Shown here: positions 8,569 through 17,846 of the stretch, one piece after another
Numbering within the stretch: position 1 is the first letter of the stretch
Layout: each line of letters begins with the position of its first letter
Assembly (NCBI RefSeq): GCF_022549775.1
Contig: NZ_JAKZGP010000004.1
Span: 62,001-126,000 of the forward strand
From: Belliella filtrata
GTDB lineage: Bacteria > Bacteroidota > Bacteroidia > Cytophagales > Cyclobacteriaceae
Direction: 5' to 3'
DNA length: 64,000 bases
The notes under the pieces: model-generated
Databases searched by the model: none
What the model saw: only the letters and a program-made list of their open reading frames with translations
Told to the model about the DNA's origin: nothing
Translations under genes and position numbers: made by a program

Positions 8569-10320
8569 TTAAATCCTTGCTTGATAAGTATAAAGTTGAT
8601 AATACCTTCCTTGGCTTGCAATTAGCTCATCATGTTTTCCTTTCTCCACAATTTTACCCTGCTCTATAACCAAAATCTGATCTGCTTGCCTTATCGTGCT
8701 GAGTCTATGGGCAATCACAAAAGTAGTCCTCCCTTTCATCAAAGATTTCAGACTTGCTTGTATAAGGGATTCACTCTCAGTATCCAAATTGGAGGTAGCT
8801 TCATCCAAGATTAAAATTCTAGGGTCTGCCAAAATCGCACGTGCTATGGCTATCCTTTGCCTTTGCCCACCCGACAGCTTCACTCCTCGCTCACCTATCA
8901 GGGTGTCCAGTCCTTCTTCAAACCTATCCGTAAACTCCTGAACATGTGCAGAAATCACAGCATTCTGAAGTTCGTCAGCTGTAGCATCGGGTCTAGGAAA
9001 TAGGATATTTTCTCTTATCGAACCTTCAAACAAAAAGTCATCTTGTAACACAACACCAAGTTGGGATCTGAAACTAGACAAACTTACCTTTTGCAAATCC
9101 ACATCATCTATAAGTACTTGACCAGAACCCGCATTAAGAAAGGATGCTGCAATACCTGCTATTGTGGTCTTTCCCGACCCAGAAGTACCTACCAAGGCCG
9201 TCACTGATCCAGCTGGAGCATCAAAAGAAACTTCATGCAGCACTTCTTTCCCTTTTTCATAGGCGAAGCTAACGTTTAGAAACTGTATGTGACCTACTAT
9301 ATTTGGCAACTGTAAAATACGCTGTGTAGCGTCCTCTTCTAGAGGCATATTCATAATTTCCTCTGTCCTATCCAAGCCTGCAAAGGCTTCTGTAAATTGG
9401 CTTCCTATATTACTCATCTGTACAATAGGTGCAATCATAAATCCTAAATACAAAGTAAACGCTAAAAAATCACCGAAGGTCATCTGACCATCCATGATCA
9501 TGTAACCACCAATCCCCATAATTCCAGCTGATGCAAGTCCTAGTAAGAATGTAGCTGCTGATGTCACAAAGCTCGTTGCAGTCAAGCTTGCCTTCACATT
9601 TTGAAACAGTCTATCTACACCTGATTCGAAAGTCCTTATTTCTTGCTCTTCAGCATTGAATCCTTTGATTACACGAATACCTCCCAAAGTCTCTGTTAAC
9701 CTGCCTGTAACTTCTGCATTGATTTTACCTCTTTCTCTAAATATTGGCCTGATTCTTCCAAAGGCCTTCAGTGAGATAAGCCCGAAAATAATCACGGGAA
9801 CCAATACATATAGCGTCATCAGAGGGCTAATATAAATCAGAAGAACCAATGAAATGATTGCTGTCAAAACCCCTCCTACCATCTGGGCAAATCCTGTACC
9901 CACAAGATTACGAACACCTTCCACATCAGTCATTATCCTTGACACCAATTCACCTGTCTTTGTATTATCAAAAAACCTTACTGGAAGCTGAATGATATGG
10001 CGCTGCACTTTAGAGCGTAGTTTAGCGATCAACAGCTGGGCTTCTACACTGAGTATTTGTGTCAATGCATAGGAAGTAACTGACTGAATCGTAATGGCTG
10101 CTACTACGCCAATCACTAGCCATTTGAGCATATTCATGTCACTAGAAGGAATCACATCATCAATCAAAATCTTTGAAGCTCCAGGAAGTACCAGGCCAGC
10201 TAGTCTACTGATGATGATCAATACCAAACCTAATAAAAGGTGTTTTTTTCTCGGCCAAATAATTGTTTTAAATACTTGAGCCATTCTGACTCTACTTTCT
10301 GGTCGTTTTGCATTAGTCAT
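8569..10320 (-). CDS. MsbA-like ABC exporter, fused permease and ATPase
   Basis: This 583-aa half-transporter presumably works as a homodimer in the inner membrane. The N-terminal region (about 25-320) has six hydrophobic spans typical of type I exporters. The nucleotide-binding domain is complete: Walker A GTSGSGKTT, Q-loop VVLQDDFLFEGS, signature LSGGQRQRIAIARA, Walker B ILILDEATSNLD and H-loop VIAHRLST. The family exports lipids (MsbA), drugs or peptides; the substrate cannot be told from sequence. It stands alone between a repeat region and the transaldolase gene. Its intact ATPase contrasts with the degenerate ABC protein at 23.6-25.3 kb. Confidence 0.93.
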   Translation of the reverse strand: MTNAKRPESRVRMAQVFKTIIWPRKKHLLLGLVLIIISRLAGLVLPGASKILIDDVIPSSDMNMLKWLVIGVVAAITIQSVTSYALTQILSVEAQLLIAKLRSKVQRHIIQLPVRFFDNTKTGELVSRIMTDVEGVRNLVGTGFAQMVGGVLTAIISLVLLIYISPLMTLYVLVPVIIFGLISLKAFGRIRPIFRERGKINAEVTGRLTETLGGIRVIKGFNAEEQEIRTFESGVDRLFQNVKASLTATSFVTSAATFLLGLASAGIMGIGGYMIMDGQMTFGDFLAFTLYLGFMIAPIVQMSNIGSQFTEAFAGLDRTEEIMNMPLEEDATQRILQLPNIVGHIQFLNVSFAYEKGKEVLHEVSFDAPAGSVTALVGTSGSGKTTIAGIAASFLNAGSGQVLIDDVDLQKVSLSSFRSQLGVVLQDDFLFEGSIRENILFPRPDATADELQNAVISAHVQEFTDRFEEGLDTLIGERGVKLSGGQRQRIAIARAILADPRILILDEATSNLDTESESLIQASLKSLMKGRTTFVIAHRLSTIRQADQILVIEQGKIVEKGKHDELIASQGRYYQLYTYQARI

Positions 10321-10419
10321 AAAATTTACTTAAAATCAAGATACAACACAATATGGGCTTTTATTAGTTCTTTTTTGAAGAAAGCATTTGACTTACCTTC
10401 CAATTATTAGATATTCCTT

Positions 10420-10427
10420 TAACTTTG
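10420..10427 (+). promoter_or_regulatory. -7 box for the transaldolase gene
   Basis: TAACTTTG fits TAnnTTTG and lies 33 bp before the chosen ATG at 10461. Its position argues against translation from the upstream TTG at 10425, which falls inside the box. The -33 element is weak. Confidence 0.45.
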
Positions 10428-10460
10428 TTGCATCTAAAACAATCTTTAAACCTAATAACA

Positions 10461-11120
10461 ATGAAATTCTTTATTGACACAGCTAATTTAGCTGAAATCA
10501 AAGAAGCCTATGATCTAGGTGTATTGGATGGTGTGACTACCAATCCTTCTCTAATGGCCAAAGAAGGCATCAGTGGAGACAGCAATGTGAGGGCTCATTA
10601 CAAAGCAATCTGCGACATTGTAGATGATAAAGTGAGTGCAGAAGTAATTTCTACAGACTTTGATGGAATGATCAGAGAAGGGAAAGAACTTGCAAAAATT
10701 GATGATAAAATTGTAGTAAAAATCCCAATGATTAAAGATGGGGTTAAAGCTATTAAGTATTTCCATTCTGAAGGCATCAGAACAAACTGTACACTAGTAT
10801 TCTCTTCGGGACAAGCTATTTTGGCAGCAAAAGCTGGTGCAACTTACCTTTCTCCATTCATCGGAAGGTTAGATGATATCTCTTATGATGGTCTTGAATT
10901 GATCGAGCAGATCGTCCATATTTATCATACTTATGGATTTGCTACAGAAGTACTTGCTGCATCTGTAAGACACACCATGCACCTGATCAAATGTGCTGAA
11001 ATCGGTGCTGATGTAGTTACTTGCCCATTGAAAGTGATCACTGGACTTTTGAAGCACCCTTTGACAGATTCTGGACTTGCACAGTTCTTGGCTGACCATG
11101 CCAAAGCTGCTGGGAAGTAA
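10461..11120 (+). CDS. Transaldolase, short TalC/FSA-type
   Basis: The 219-aa protein is a class I aldolase of the short transaldolase / fructose-6-phosphate aldolase subfamily. It starts [16 protein letters not shown] and contains the GVTTNPSL motif, the Schiff-base lysine in VVKIP (Lys87) and the C-terminal VLAASVRH segment. It acts in the non-oxidative pentose phosphate pathway in the cytoplasm. The ATG at 10461 is chosen over a frame-compatible TTG 36 bp upstream because the family begins at MKFF and a promoter box overlaps the TTG. Whether it acts as transaldolase or only as F6P aldolase cannot be decided here. Confidence 0.93.
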   Translation: MKFFIDTANLAEIKEAYDLGVLDGVTTNPSLMAKEGISGDSNVRAHYKAICDIVDDKVSAEVISTDFDGMIREGKELAKIDDKIVVKIPMIKDGVKAIKYFHSEGIRTNCTLVFSSGQAILAAKAGATYLSPFIGRLDDISYDGLELIEQIVHIYHTYGFATEVLAASVRHTMHLIKCAEIGADVVTCPLKVITGLLKHPLTDSGLAQFLADHAKAAGK

Positions 11121-11131
11121 TTCCTATATTG

Positions 11132-11196
11132 CTCATGGGATACCAAAATCGAAGTAGATTTGAAACAATTTGCTACTAAATCTGGTATTCCATGAG
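11132..11196. repeat. Long inverted repeat after the transaldolase gene
   Basis: CTCATGGGATACCA (11132-11145) pairs with TGGTATTCCATGAG (11183-11196), 13 of 14 bp, with a 37-nt interior that has a further AGATTT/AAATCT pairing. There is no T-run, so it is not a classical terminator. It may be an attenuator, RNA stabiliser or repeat remnant. Confidence 0.5.
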
Positions 11197-11227
11197 TAAA
11201 ATTTATTATCCATATACATTGTTTCCC

Positions 11228-11431
11228 ATGTACATTATCAAAGTAAAAGGCAAAGCAAAAATACCAGATTACATTCAGATCCGAGATGAGAATTTTGTTC
11301 TTGTCGCCTATTTTAGAGCTGATAGACCGATGAAAAACATTGAAAAATTTGGCCTTGAAGGAAAAGAAGAGGAAATGGAAAAACTCATTAAAGAGTTGCC
11401 TTTTGGTAAATTACAAAAACTGGAATTATAA
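11228..11431 (+). CDS. Small conserved-looking protein upstream of ftsE, 67 aa
   Basis: The protein is cytoplasmic, with no signal or membrane span. It has an N-terminal beta-type segment (MYIIKVKGKAKIPDYIQIRD) and a C-terminal charged helix. The ATG at 11228 is preferred: an upstream in-frame ATG at 11192 lies inside an inverted repeat and would add only 12 residues. It ends 2 bp before ftsE, so tight translational coupling is likely. I do not recognise the family. Position suggests a role linked to FtsE, which is inference only. Confidence 0.65.
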   Translation: MYIIKVKGKAKIPDYIQIRDENFVLVAYFRADRPMKNIEKFGLEGKEEEMEKLIKELPFGKLQKLEL

Positions 11432-11433
11432 TC

Positions 11434-12144
11434 ATGGATTTCAAAACAGAACCAATCATCGATGTACGCCAGGCAGGGATATTCCAAGGTCTAGATGCCG
11501 TCCTTACCAATGTGAATTTTAACATACAAAAGAAAGAATTTGTGTTCTTGATAGGAAGAACAGGAAGTGGAAAAAGCTCTCTTTTAAGAACCTTGTACGC
11601 AGACCTCCCACTTCGTATGGGAAATGTAGAAGTTGTTGGTTTTGATTTAGGAAAAATAAGAAATAAAGATATTCCATTCTTAAGAAGAAAGTTGGGAATA
11701 GTGTTTCAAGATTTTCAACTTTTCCCAGATCGTTCTGTAGCTGAGAACATATTTTTTGTCATGAAAGCGACAGGTTGGAAAGATAAAGGGAAAATGAAAA
11801 GTAGAATGGCAGAAGTCCTTATGCTAGTAGGTTTGGCAGATGCTGCTACCAAAATGCCACACCAACTTTCAGGAGGAGAGCAACAGCGTGTAGTAATTGC
11901 GAGAGCACTTATCAATAGCCCTGACATTCTATTGGCTGATGAGCCTACAGGAAATCTCGACCCTGACGTCGCTGATGGAGTTTTCAAACTTTTTCAAGAG
12001 ATCAACAAACAAGGAACAGCTATTCTCATGGCAACACACAACCACGACCTCCTAAGAAAATATCCATATCGGGTATTGAAATGCGAAAAAGGACAATTGC
12101 TTGATAGTAAAACAGCAGATATCTCTATCAATACTTCTTTTTAA
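11434..12144 (+). CDS. ftsE: FtsE-like cell division ABC ATPase
   Basis: This 236-aa soluble ATPase has Walker A GRTGSGKSS, Q-loop VFQDFQLFPDRS, signature LSGGEQQRVVIARAL, Walker B LLADEPTGNLD and the H-loop MATHNHDLL. These are the hallmark sequences of FtsE/LolD-like ATPases, with FtsE the best match. With FtsX it normally gates periplasmic peptidoglycan hydrolases at division. ftsX is not next to it. It follows a 67-aa gene at 2 bp and precedes an S41 protease gene at 45 bp. LolD is the main alternative identity. Confidence 0.88.
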   Translation: MDFKTEPIIDVRQAGIFQGLDAVLTNVNFNIQKKEFVFLIGRTGSGKSSLLRTLYADLPLRMGNVEVVGFDLGKIRNKDIPFLRRKLGIVFQDFQLFPDRSVAENIFFVMKATGWKDKGKMKSRMAEVLMLVGLADAATKMPHQLSGGEQQRVVIARALINSPDILLADEPTGNLDPDVADGVFKLFQEINKQGTAILMATHNHDLLRKYPYRVLKCEKGQLLDSKTADISINTSF

Positions 12145-12189
12145 AAATTTTTGAATTGAGCATAAAATCATTAATTTGGAACACCAAAA

Positions 12190-13671
12190 ATGATGATTAT
12201 GAAAAATTGTTCGAACTTTAAGTATCTGCTTTTACTGTTTTCTATCGTAGCTAATCTTGCTTTTACAAGCGCTTGTAAAGATAAGGAAGAAATAGAGCCT
12301 ATAGAAGAAAACGAAGATGACAATGCTGGAAATTCTCAAAGAATTCTAACTAATCTCTGGATCAAAGAGATTATGGAAACTTACTACTACTGGTTGGAAG
12401 AAATGAACCCTCCAATTGCCAACACATCTGATCCAGAAGATTACTTTGAGGCATTTCTAAATACACCAACAGATCGGTTTTCAATCATTTATCCAAATTA
12501 TCAGGAATTGATCAATAACCTTTCAGGGGTATCTACCGAATCAGGTTATGAAATTGCACTATTGAGAGAAAGTAGCTCAAATAACAATGTGATAGCATTG
12601 GTATTGTATGTCAAGAAAGATAGCCCCGCCAAATCAACCAATATTCAAAGAGGAGATTTGATAACACAAATCAATGGCACCACGATGACGCTTTCCAACT
12701 ATCAAACAGTACTAAGGGGAAGAAGTGAAGCTCATACTGTCACATTAAGAAAATACAATGAAGAAAATGACTTGTTTGGAGCTCCAGAAACGGTTTCTGT
12801 AAATGCAGTAGAATTGGAAGAGAATCCAAACTTCTACCATTCAATAATTACAGATGGAAATCATAAAATTGGCTATATAGTATATCACTTTTTTGCTCCT
12901 GGTAAACTAGATCAGGAGACAGGTATTCCAGATAGACGATATGACGAAGAAATGGAAGCTGTTTTTGCTGATTTTAAAGCTGAAAATGTTAATCAACTCA
13001 TTCTGGACTTGCGATACAACGGTGGTGGCTATGTATCCAGTGCCAATAGTTTAGCAAGTTTGATTGTACCGAATTTTAGCTCAGATTTAATCTTTTCAAA
13101 AACAAGATTCAATAGTTTCCTTTCTAGGTTTAGTGATTTCCAAAATGTTCAATCTAGATTTACTAAAAAAGATCAAAACATAGGTAATCAACTTGTAGAT
13201 GGAAAAATATACATATTAACAAGTGGCAGAACAGCTTCTGCTAGTGAGCTAATTATCAATGGCTTGAGACCATATTTAGATATTGTACTGGTAGGTGAAA
13301 CTACAAATGGTAAAAATGTAGGTTCTGTTGCATTTGAAGATGAAGATAATGCAGAAAATACTTATGGACTTTTACCTATTATTTCAAAAAGTTTCAATAG
13401 CCTAGATCAATCAGATTATAGTACAGGTTTCACCCCTACAATAGAAGTGGATGAATTCGACTTTTTCCCTTGGAGAGAGTTTGGAGACACTAGAGATCCC
13501 CTATTGCAAACAGCTATCAGCGCAATCAAAGGCAATCTCAATGGTGGAAGAATTAAAGGAAATGTCGAAGGCAGAATCATGATTGAGACATCCTTAGAAA
13601 GAAAAACCCGATTTGGTAAACAAATTGAAAGCTTAAATGAAGATCAATTAAGCACCTTAATTGGAAAGTAA
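12190..13671 (+). CDS. S41-family (C-terminal processing) protease, lipoprotein
   Basis: A 493-aa protein with a lipobox (AFTSAC, near residue 29) and an acidic linker. A helical N-terminal domain (about 50-120) is followed by a PDZ-like domain (about 130-215) and the S41 catalytic domain (about 220-455). The Ser/Lys dyad is visible: TASASE at 348-353 and Lys375 in GETTNGK, about 25 residues apart as in Prc/Tsp proteases. LDLRYNGGG also fits. It should cleave proteins from their C-termini at the outer membrane, facing the periplasm or surface. Several divergent S41 lipoproteins occur in Bacteroidota, so the exact substrate is open. It converges on the glycerate kinase gene with a 13-bp gap. 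Confidence 0.9.
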   Translation: MMIMKNCSNFKYLLLLFSIVANLAFTSACKDKEEIEPIEENEDDNAGNSQRILTNLWIKEIMETYYYWLEEMNPPIANTSDPEDYFEAFLNTPTDRFSIIYPNYQELINNLSGVSTESGYEIALLRESSSNNNVIALVLYVKKDSPAKSTNIQRGDLITQINGTTMTLSNYQTVLRGRSEAHTVTLRKYNEENDLFGAPETVSVNAVELEENPNFYHSIITDGNHKIGYIVYHFFAPGKLDQETGIPDRRYDEEMEAVFADFKAENVNQLILDLRYNGGGYVSSANSLASLIVPNFSSDLIFSKTRFNSFLSRFSDFQNVQSRFTKKDQNIGNQLVDGKIYILTSGRTASASELIINGLRPYLDIVLVGETTNGKNVGSVAFEDEDNAENTYGLLPIISKSFNSLDQSDYSTGFTPTIEVDEFDFFPWREFGDTRDPLLQTAISAIKGNLNGGRIKGNVEGRIMIETSLERKTRFGKQIESLNEDQLSTLIGK

Positions 13672-13684
13672 AATTAAAAGTAAC

Positions 13685-14782
13685 TTACTCGAAGTATAAT
13701 CGAAGTGAATTTTCGAGATTTTGTATTGCAATGTCTTGAAAATTCAAAGCCTGAAAGTTGATGGGTGGCAGCCTAATCAAATCATCAAAACCATCTTGAA
13801 TTCCTTCTACACCAGAGGTGATCAAGATGGTTTTCTTTTTGTGCTTTTTAGCTAGCAAAACCAATTCAAAACTCCCTTTACCTCCTGAAGATTGGGCATC
13901 ATATCGTCCTTCACCTGTGATCACAAGGTCTACATCCATGATTTTCTCCTCCAGGCTTACTTTTTTAAAAAACCAAGAAGCACCTGGCTGTATGTTAACA
14001 GGAAAAAAAAAGCTCAACCCATAGGCAACACCACCAGCTGCACCAAAACCTGATTGATCATGTATTTGCTGATGTGCCTTCTTAGAAAGTTGAGCAAGTG
14101 CATTTTTACAGTGCTTTTCTTTTATCAAAAAATCATTTTCGTAAAGTCCTTTTTGTGGCCCAAAAGTGTAAAGCCCTCCAGCTTCACCAAAAAAATGATG
14201 ATCTACATCACATAAAAAAGTAAAGGAAACATTGTATTTATAAACTGGCCTTTGGATATGGCAGATCTGGCTTAGGGAAATATCAGAAAAAGGCACCAAC
14301 TCACGACCATATCCATCTAAGAAAGTAAAACCTAATGCGTCAAGAATGCCCAAACCTAAATCTATACTTGCCGAGCCACCTAATCCCAATACAATTTCAT
14401 TTGCTCCATATTCAATAGCTTTGCTAATCAGCATTCCAGTGCCATATGTACTTGCTACAAAAGGATCTCTTTGATTGATTGATAGGCCACTTATTCCGGT
14501 AGCAGAAGATACATCAATGTATGCTCGCTCCTTTTCACCATCCCAATAAAAAAAACTCAATTTAGATCTACCCAAGGCATCTAGGACCATCATGTTGACT
14601 TTTTCTAAACTCAAATATTTACCTAGAAGCTCGCAAGTGCCATCGCCACCATCTGCGATTGGACATGAAATCAACTTTGCTGATGGCATCAATTCATCAA
14701 GCACTGACTCGATTACTTCGCATGCTCTATTTGCCGAAATAGTACCTTTAAATGCATTTGGGGCAATTAGGATTTTCATCAA
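13685..14782 (-). CDS. Glycerate kinase (GarK/GlxK type)
   Basis: At 365 aa the protein matches family I glycerate kinases, which phosphorylate D-glycerate (usually to 2-phosphoglycerate) in the cytoplasm. Landmarks are the N-terminal ILIAPNAFKGTISA, the ADGGDGT motif, GLGGSASIDLGLG, the QKGL region and the VITGEGRYDAQSSGGKG segment near the C-terminus. Its ATG overlaps the symporter stop by 4 bp (14779-14782), so the two are translationally coupled. The symporter may bring in a substrate feeding this kinase, but that is inference. Confidence 0.93.
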   Translation of the reverse strand: MMKILIAPNAFKGTISANRACEVIESVLDELMPSAKLISCPIADGGDGTCELLGKYLSLEKVNMMVLDALGRSKLSFFYWDGEKERAYIDVSSATGISGLSINQRDPFVASTYGTGMLISKAIEYGANEIVLGLGGSASIDLGLGILDALGFTFLDGYGRELVPFSDISLSQICHIQRPVYKYNVSFTFLCDVDHHFFGEAGGLYTFGPQKGLYENDFLIKEKHCKNALAQLSKKAHQQIHDQSGFGAAGGVAYGLSFFFPVNIQPGASWFFKKVSLEEKIMDVDLVITGEGRYDAQSSGGKGSFELVLLAKKHKKKTILITSGVEGIQDGFDDLIRLPPINFQALNFQDIAIQNLENSLRLYFE

Positions 14783-16131
14783 GATTTGTTAGCCATTCTA
14801 TTAAAATAATCCTTCGTTGCAGCCTTCACTTTTGGCGCAAGGTATATGGTAGATATCATGGTAGGTATCGCCATGATAGCGTACATACCATCAATAAAAC
14901 TAACTACAACTTCTAAAGAGACCACTGCACCAGCTACAATTGTAATTAGATAAAAATAGTTGTAATAATCAGCCTTTTTTGCACCAAACAAGTAATTGAA
15001 ACATTTGTGCCCATAATAAGAGTAAGTAAACATCGTGGATAATGCAAACACCAATACGGCAATCATAAGTAAGTATTTTCCAAAACCGGGAAGAGCCATC
15101 TCAAATGCTGAAAGTGTAAGCCTAACCCCATCATTTTCCGTGCTTTCCCATACACCTGTAAGTAAAATCACCAAAGCAGTAAGCGTACACACCACAACAG
15201 TATCTATAAATGGTCCAAGCATGGCAATCAGACCTTCTCTAACTGGTTCATTATTTTTGGATGCTCCGTGTACCATCGGCGCAGTGCCTATGCCAGCCTC
15301 ATTGGAAAAAGCAGCTCTTCTAGCCCCAATCACAATCACTGCACCTACAGCACCACCTAATACAGACTCACCTGTGAAAGCATCAGTTATGATCAAGCTA
15401 AGCATATCTGGCACATTGCCAATGTATTGGATCAAAATAATAATCACTGTGATAAAATATAAGCCAACCATAAATGGCACAAGTCTAGAAGCTACCAATG
15501 CAATGCGTTTGATCCCTCCCAATATGACTCCTGCCACAATAATCATCATGGCAATTCCTAAAATCCATTTGGTAGTTTCGCCATTATCTAGATTGTTGGG
15601 TTCCAAAAGGACTGATCTGATCACTGTGGTCAATTGATTGGCTTGAAAAATTGACAATAATCCTAATACACCAGCAACGGAAAACAATACGGCTAGTGGT
15701 TTCCACTTTTTGCCCATACCCTCTTCAATCACATACATTGGACCACCTTGGATCTCTCCATTGGAATCCTTGCCTCGATACATTATGGCGAGACTACAGG
15801 AAAAATATTTGGTAGCCATGCCCACAAATGCCGACATCCACATCCAAAATATAGCACCTGGGCCTCCCATATTGATAGCGATAGCCACTCCACTGATATT
15901 CCCTAAACCAACAGTAGCGGCTATGGCTGCTGATAAAGCTTGTCTTGATGAAATCTGACCGGGCATATTTTGATCATCATACTTTCCTTGAACCAGCTTG
16001 ATCGCATGACCTAATTTCCTAAAAGGTAAAAACCCCGAGTAAACAAACAATATAAATCCCCCACCCATCAACAACACCAACATGGGAGTATCCCATATCC
16101 AATTACTAAATTTAACGATTAAATCTCCCAT
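14779..16131 (-). CDS. Alanine/glycine:cation symporter (AGCS family)
   Basis: An inner-membrane Na+- or H+-coupled symporter, 450 aa, with about ten or eleven hydrophobic spans. Family marks are the N-terminal WIWDTPMLVLLMGGG, ATVGLGNISGVA, GAIFWMWMSAFVGMATK and RRAAFSNEAGIGTAPMVHG. The start is placed at Met18 of the longest frame (16131) because family members begin just before the FSNWIWDTP-like segment; an upstream ATG at 16182 would add 17 residues. It is the first gene of a two-gene unit with glycerate kinase. Alanine or glycine is the family substrate; other small solutes are possible. Confidence 0.92.
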   Translation of the reverse strand: MGDLIVKFSNWIWDTPMLVLLMGGGFILFVYSGFLPFRKLGHAIKLVQGKYDDQNMPGQISSRQALSAAIAATVGLGNISGVAIAINMGGPGAIFWMWMSAFVGMATKYFSCSLAIMYRGKDSNGEIQGGPMYVIEEGMGKKWKPLAVLFSVAGVLGLLSIFQANQLTTVIRSVLLEPNNLDNGETTKWILGIAMMIIVAGVILGGIKRIALVASRLVPFMVGLYFITVIIILIQYIGNVPDMLSLIITDAFTGESVLGGAVGAVIVIGARRAAFSNEAGIGTAPMVHGASKNNEPVREGLIAMLGPFIDTVVVCTLTALVILLTGVWESTENDGVRLTLSAFEMALPGFGKYLLMIAVLVFALSTMFTYSYYGHKCFNYLFGAKKADYYNYFYLITIVAGAVVSLEVVVSFIDGMYAIMAIPTMISTIYLAPKVKAATKDYFNRMANKS

Positions 16132-16261
16132 TATTTTTCTGAAATGAAAGACCATATTATAACGATTTTTTTGTTTTTGCAATCATAAAGAATAGTTATA
16201 GAATATTTACCGAAAAATATATATCTTGGAATTCAATCTATTGCTTAACCTATTAATAAAA

Positions 16262-17725
16262 ATGAAAAAAAACAGTAAAACTCAAGATCAAAATTCAAGG
16301 CGGAATTTTATCAAATCATCAGCTACAGCACTAGCAGGATTCTATTTCGTTCCTAGACATGTATTAGGAGGGCCAGGATTTGTGGCACCATCTGACAGGC
16401 TAAGAGTAGCTGGAATCGGTGTAGGTGGAATGGGAGGTGGAGATGTCAGAGGTGTATTCAATTCTGGAAAAGTAGATTTCGTTTCCTTATGTGATGTAGA
16501 TGATAGTAGAGCCGCTCGTAGTGTAGCTGATCACCCAAAAGCAAAATACTACAAAGATTACAGAATAATGCTTGAAAAAGAGCATAAAAACATAGATGCA
16601 GTTACCATATCTACCCCTGACCACATGCATGCTATCCAAGCGATGGCTGCCATGCAACTTGGCAAGCATGTATATGTTCAAAAACCATTATCGCATGATA
16701 TTTATGAAGCTAGAGCTTTAACTCAAGCAGCTGAAAAGTACAAAGTAGTAACACAAATGGGAAACCAAGGATCTTCAGGTGATGGCGTGAGGAAAATGAT
16801 GGAATGGTACAAAGCTGGACTAATTGGTGAAGCTACAAAAGTACAGTGCTGGACTGACCGACCGGTGTGGCCTCAAGGTCTTGCATGGCCAAATCAGCCA
16901 GCAACACCCCCTGAAGATCTGGACTGGGATCTTTGGCTTGGTACTGCACCAGAAAAACCTTATGTAGCCAATTTGATCCCATTCAACTGGAGAGGTTGGT
17001 GGGATTATGGAACTGGAGCACTTGGAGATATGGCATGCCATATCATGGAAGCACCTTTCAGGGTATTGGAACTAGGATATCCTGAATCTGCCGAATGTAG
17101 CGTAGGTTCAGTATATGTCGGAGAGTTTCAAAGAGGATATTTCCCAGAAAGCTGCCCTCCTTCTTCTCACATCACCTTACGATTCAAAAGAGATGCCAAG
17201 GAGGACTTAGAGTTCCACTGGATGGATGGTGGAATTCAGCCGACAAGGCCTGAGGAATTGGGAGCCAATGAGATGATGGGAGATGGTGGTAATGGTGTGA
17301 TCATAGAAGGTACAAAAGGCAAGATGATGTGTAGCACATATGGAAGAGATCCTAAGTTATTACCTACCTCAAGAACTAGCGAGGAAAATGTAGCTGAAAC
17401 ACTTTATAGAGTGCCTAATGGAGAGTCAGGACATTATAACAACTGGGTAGATGCGTGTATTGCAGGGCATGGAAGTCAAGAGTTCAAACAATTAAGCTCG
17501 CCATTCTCCATAGCAGGTCCATTGACAGAATCAGTTTTGATGGGTAACTTGGCGATCAGAAGTTATGATTACAGGGTTCCAAAAACAGAAGGTAATGGAT
17601 ACGACTATCCTGGAAGAGGAATCAAGTTACTTTGGGATGGAGATAACATGAAAGTCACCAACTTTGAAGCTGCAAACCAGTTTGTAAAAAGAACTTACAG
17701 AGATGGCTGGGAATTAGGAGTTTAA
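16262..17725 (+). CDS. Tat-exported Gfo/Idh/MocA-family oxidoreductase
   Basis: The N-terminus carries a twin-arginine signal (SRRNFIKSSATALAGFYF), so the folded, cofactor-loaded enzyme should be exported to the periplasm. The Rossmann fold follows (AGIGVGGMGGGDV). The usual EKP catalytic-region motif appears as VQKPLSHDIYEAR, a variant I associate with this exported Bacteroidota/Planctomycetota subfamily. The C-terminal alpha/beta domain includes NWRGWWDYGTGALGDMACH. It probably oxidises a sugar or sugar derivative with bound NAD(P). The ATG at 16262 is preferred over a TTG at 16226 because it directly precedes the Tat n-region. It is monocistronic, ending in a strong terminator. Confidence 0.9.
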   Translation: MKKNSKTQDQNSRRNFIKSSATALAGFYFVPRHVLGGPGFVAPSDRLRVAGIGVGGMGGGDVRGVFNSGKVDFVSLCDVDDSRAARSVADHPKAKYYKDYRIMLEKEHKNIDAVTISTPDHMHAIQAMAAMQLGKHVYVQKPLSHDIYEARALTQAAEKYKVVTQMGNQGSSGDGVRKMMEWYKAGLIGEATKVQCWTDRPVWPQGLAWPNQPATPPEDLDWDLWLGTAPEKPYVANLIPFNWRGWWDYGTGALGDMACHIMEAPFRVLELGYPESAECSVGSVYVGEFQRGYFPESCPPSSHITLRFKRDAKEDLEFHWMDGGIQPTRPEELGANEMMGDGGNGVIIEGTKGKMMCSTYGRDPKLLPTSRTSEENVAETLYRVPNGESGHYNNWVDACIAGHGSQEFKQLSSPFSIAGPLTESVLMGNLAIRSYDYRVPKTEGNGYDYPGRGIKLLWDGDNMKVTNFEAANQFVKRTYRDGWELGV

Positions 17726-17753
17726 TCGAATAGCTAAATTCAATAATTTTATC

Positions 17754-17786
17754 AAAAGGAGCAGTATTATTCACTGCTCCTTTTTA
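17754..17786 (+). terminator. Strong rho-independent-type terminator
   Basis: AAAAGGAGCAGT (17754-17765) pairs perfectly with ACTGCTCCTTTT (17773-17784) over 12 bp with a 7-nt loop. The T-run continues past the stem. It ends the oxidoreductase transcript. Confidence 0.88.
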
Positions 17787-17846
17787 TTTATTTAGATGAA
17801 TTTTTTAGTAGATTTAAGATCAAATTCAAATAAAACCTTCCTCATC

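Noticed and set aside
8170-8669. Two short plus-strand frames (71 and 63 codons) after the M23 peptidase gene
   Set aside because: They run through the palindromic and fold-back repeats or into the antisense of the ABC exporter gene, so they are non-coding.
10425-10460. Longer start (TTG) for the transaldolase
   Set aside because: The extra 12 residues are absent from the family and the TTG lies inside a TAACTTTG promoter box.
15035-15637. 200-codon frame on the plus strand inside the symporter gene
   Set aside because: It is entirely antisense to the AGCS gene; its Thr/Pro/Ile-rich product is the expected shadow of membrane-protein codons.
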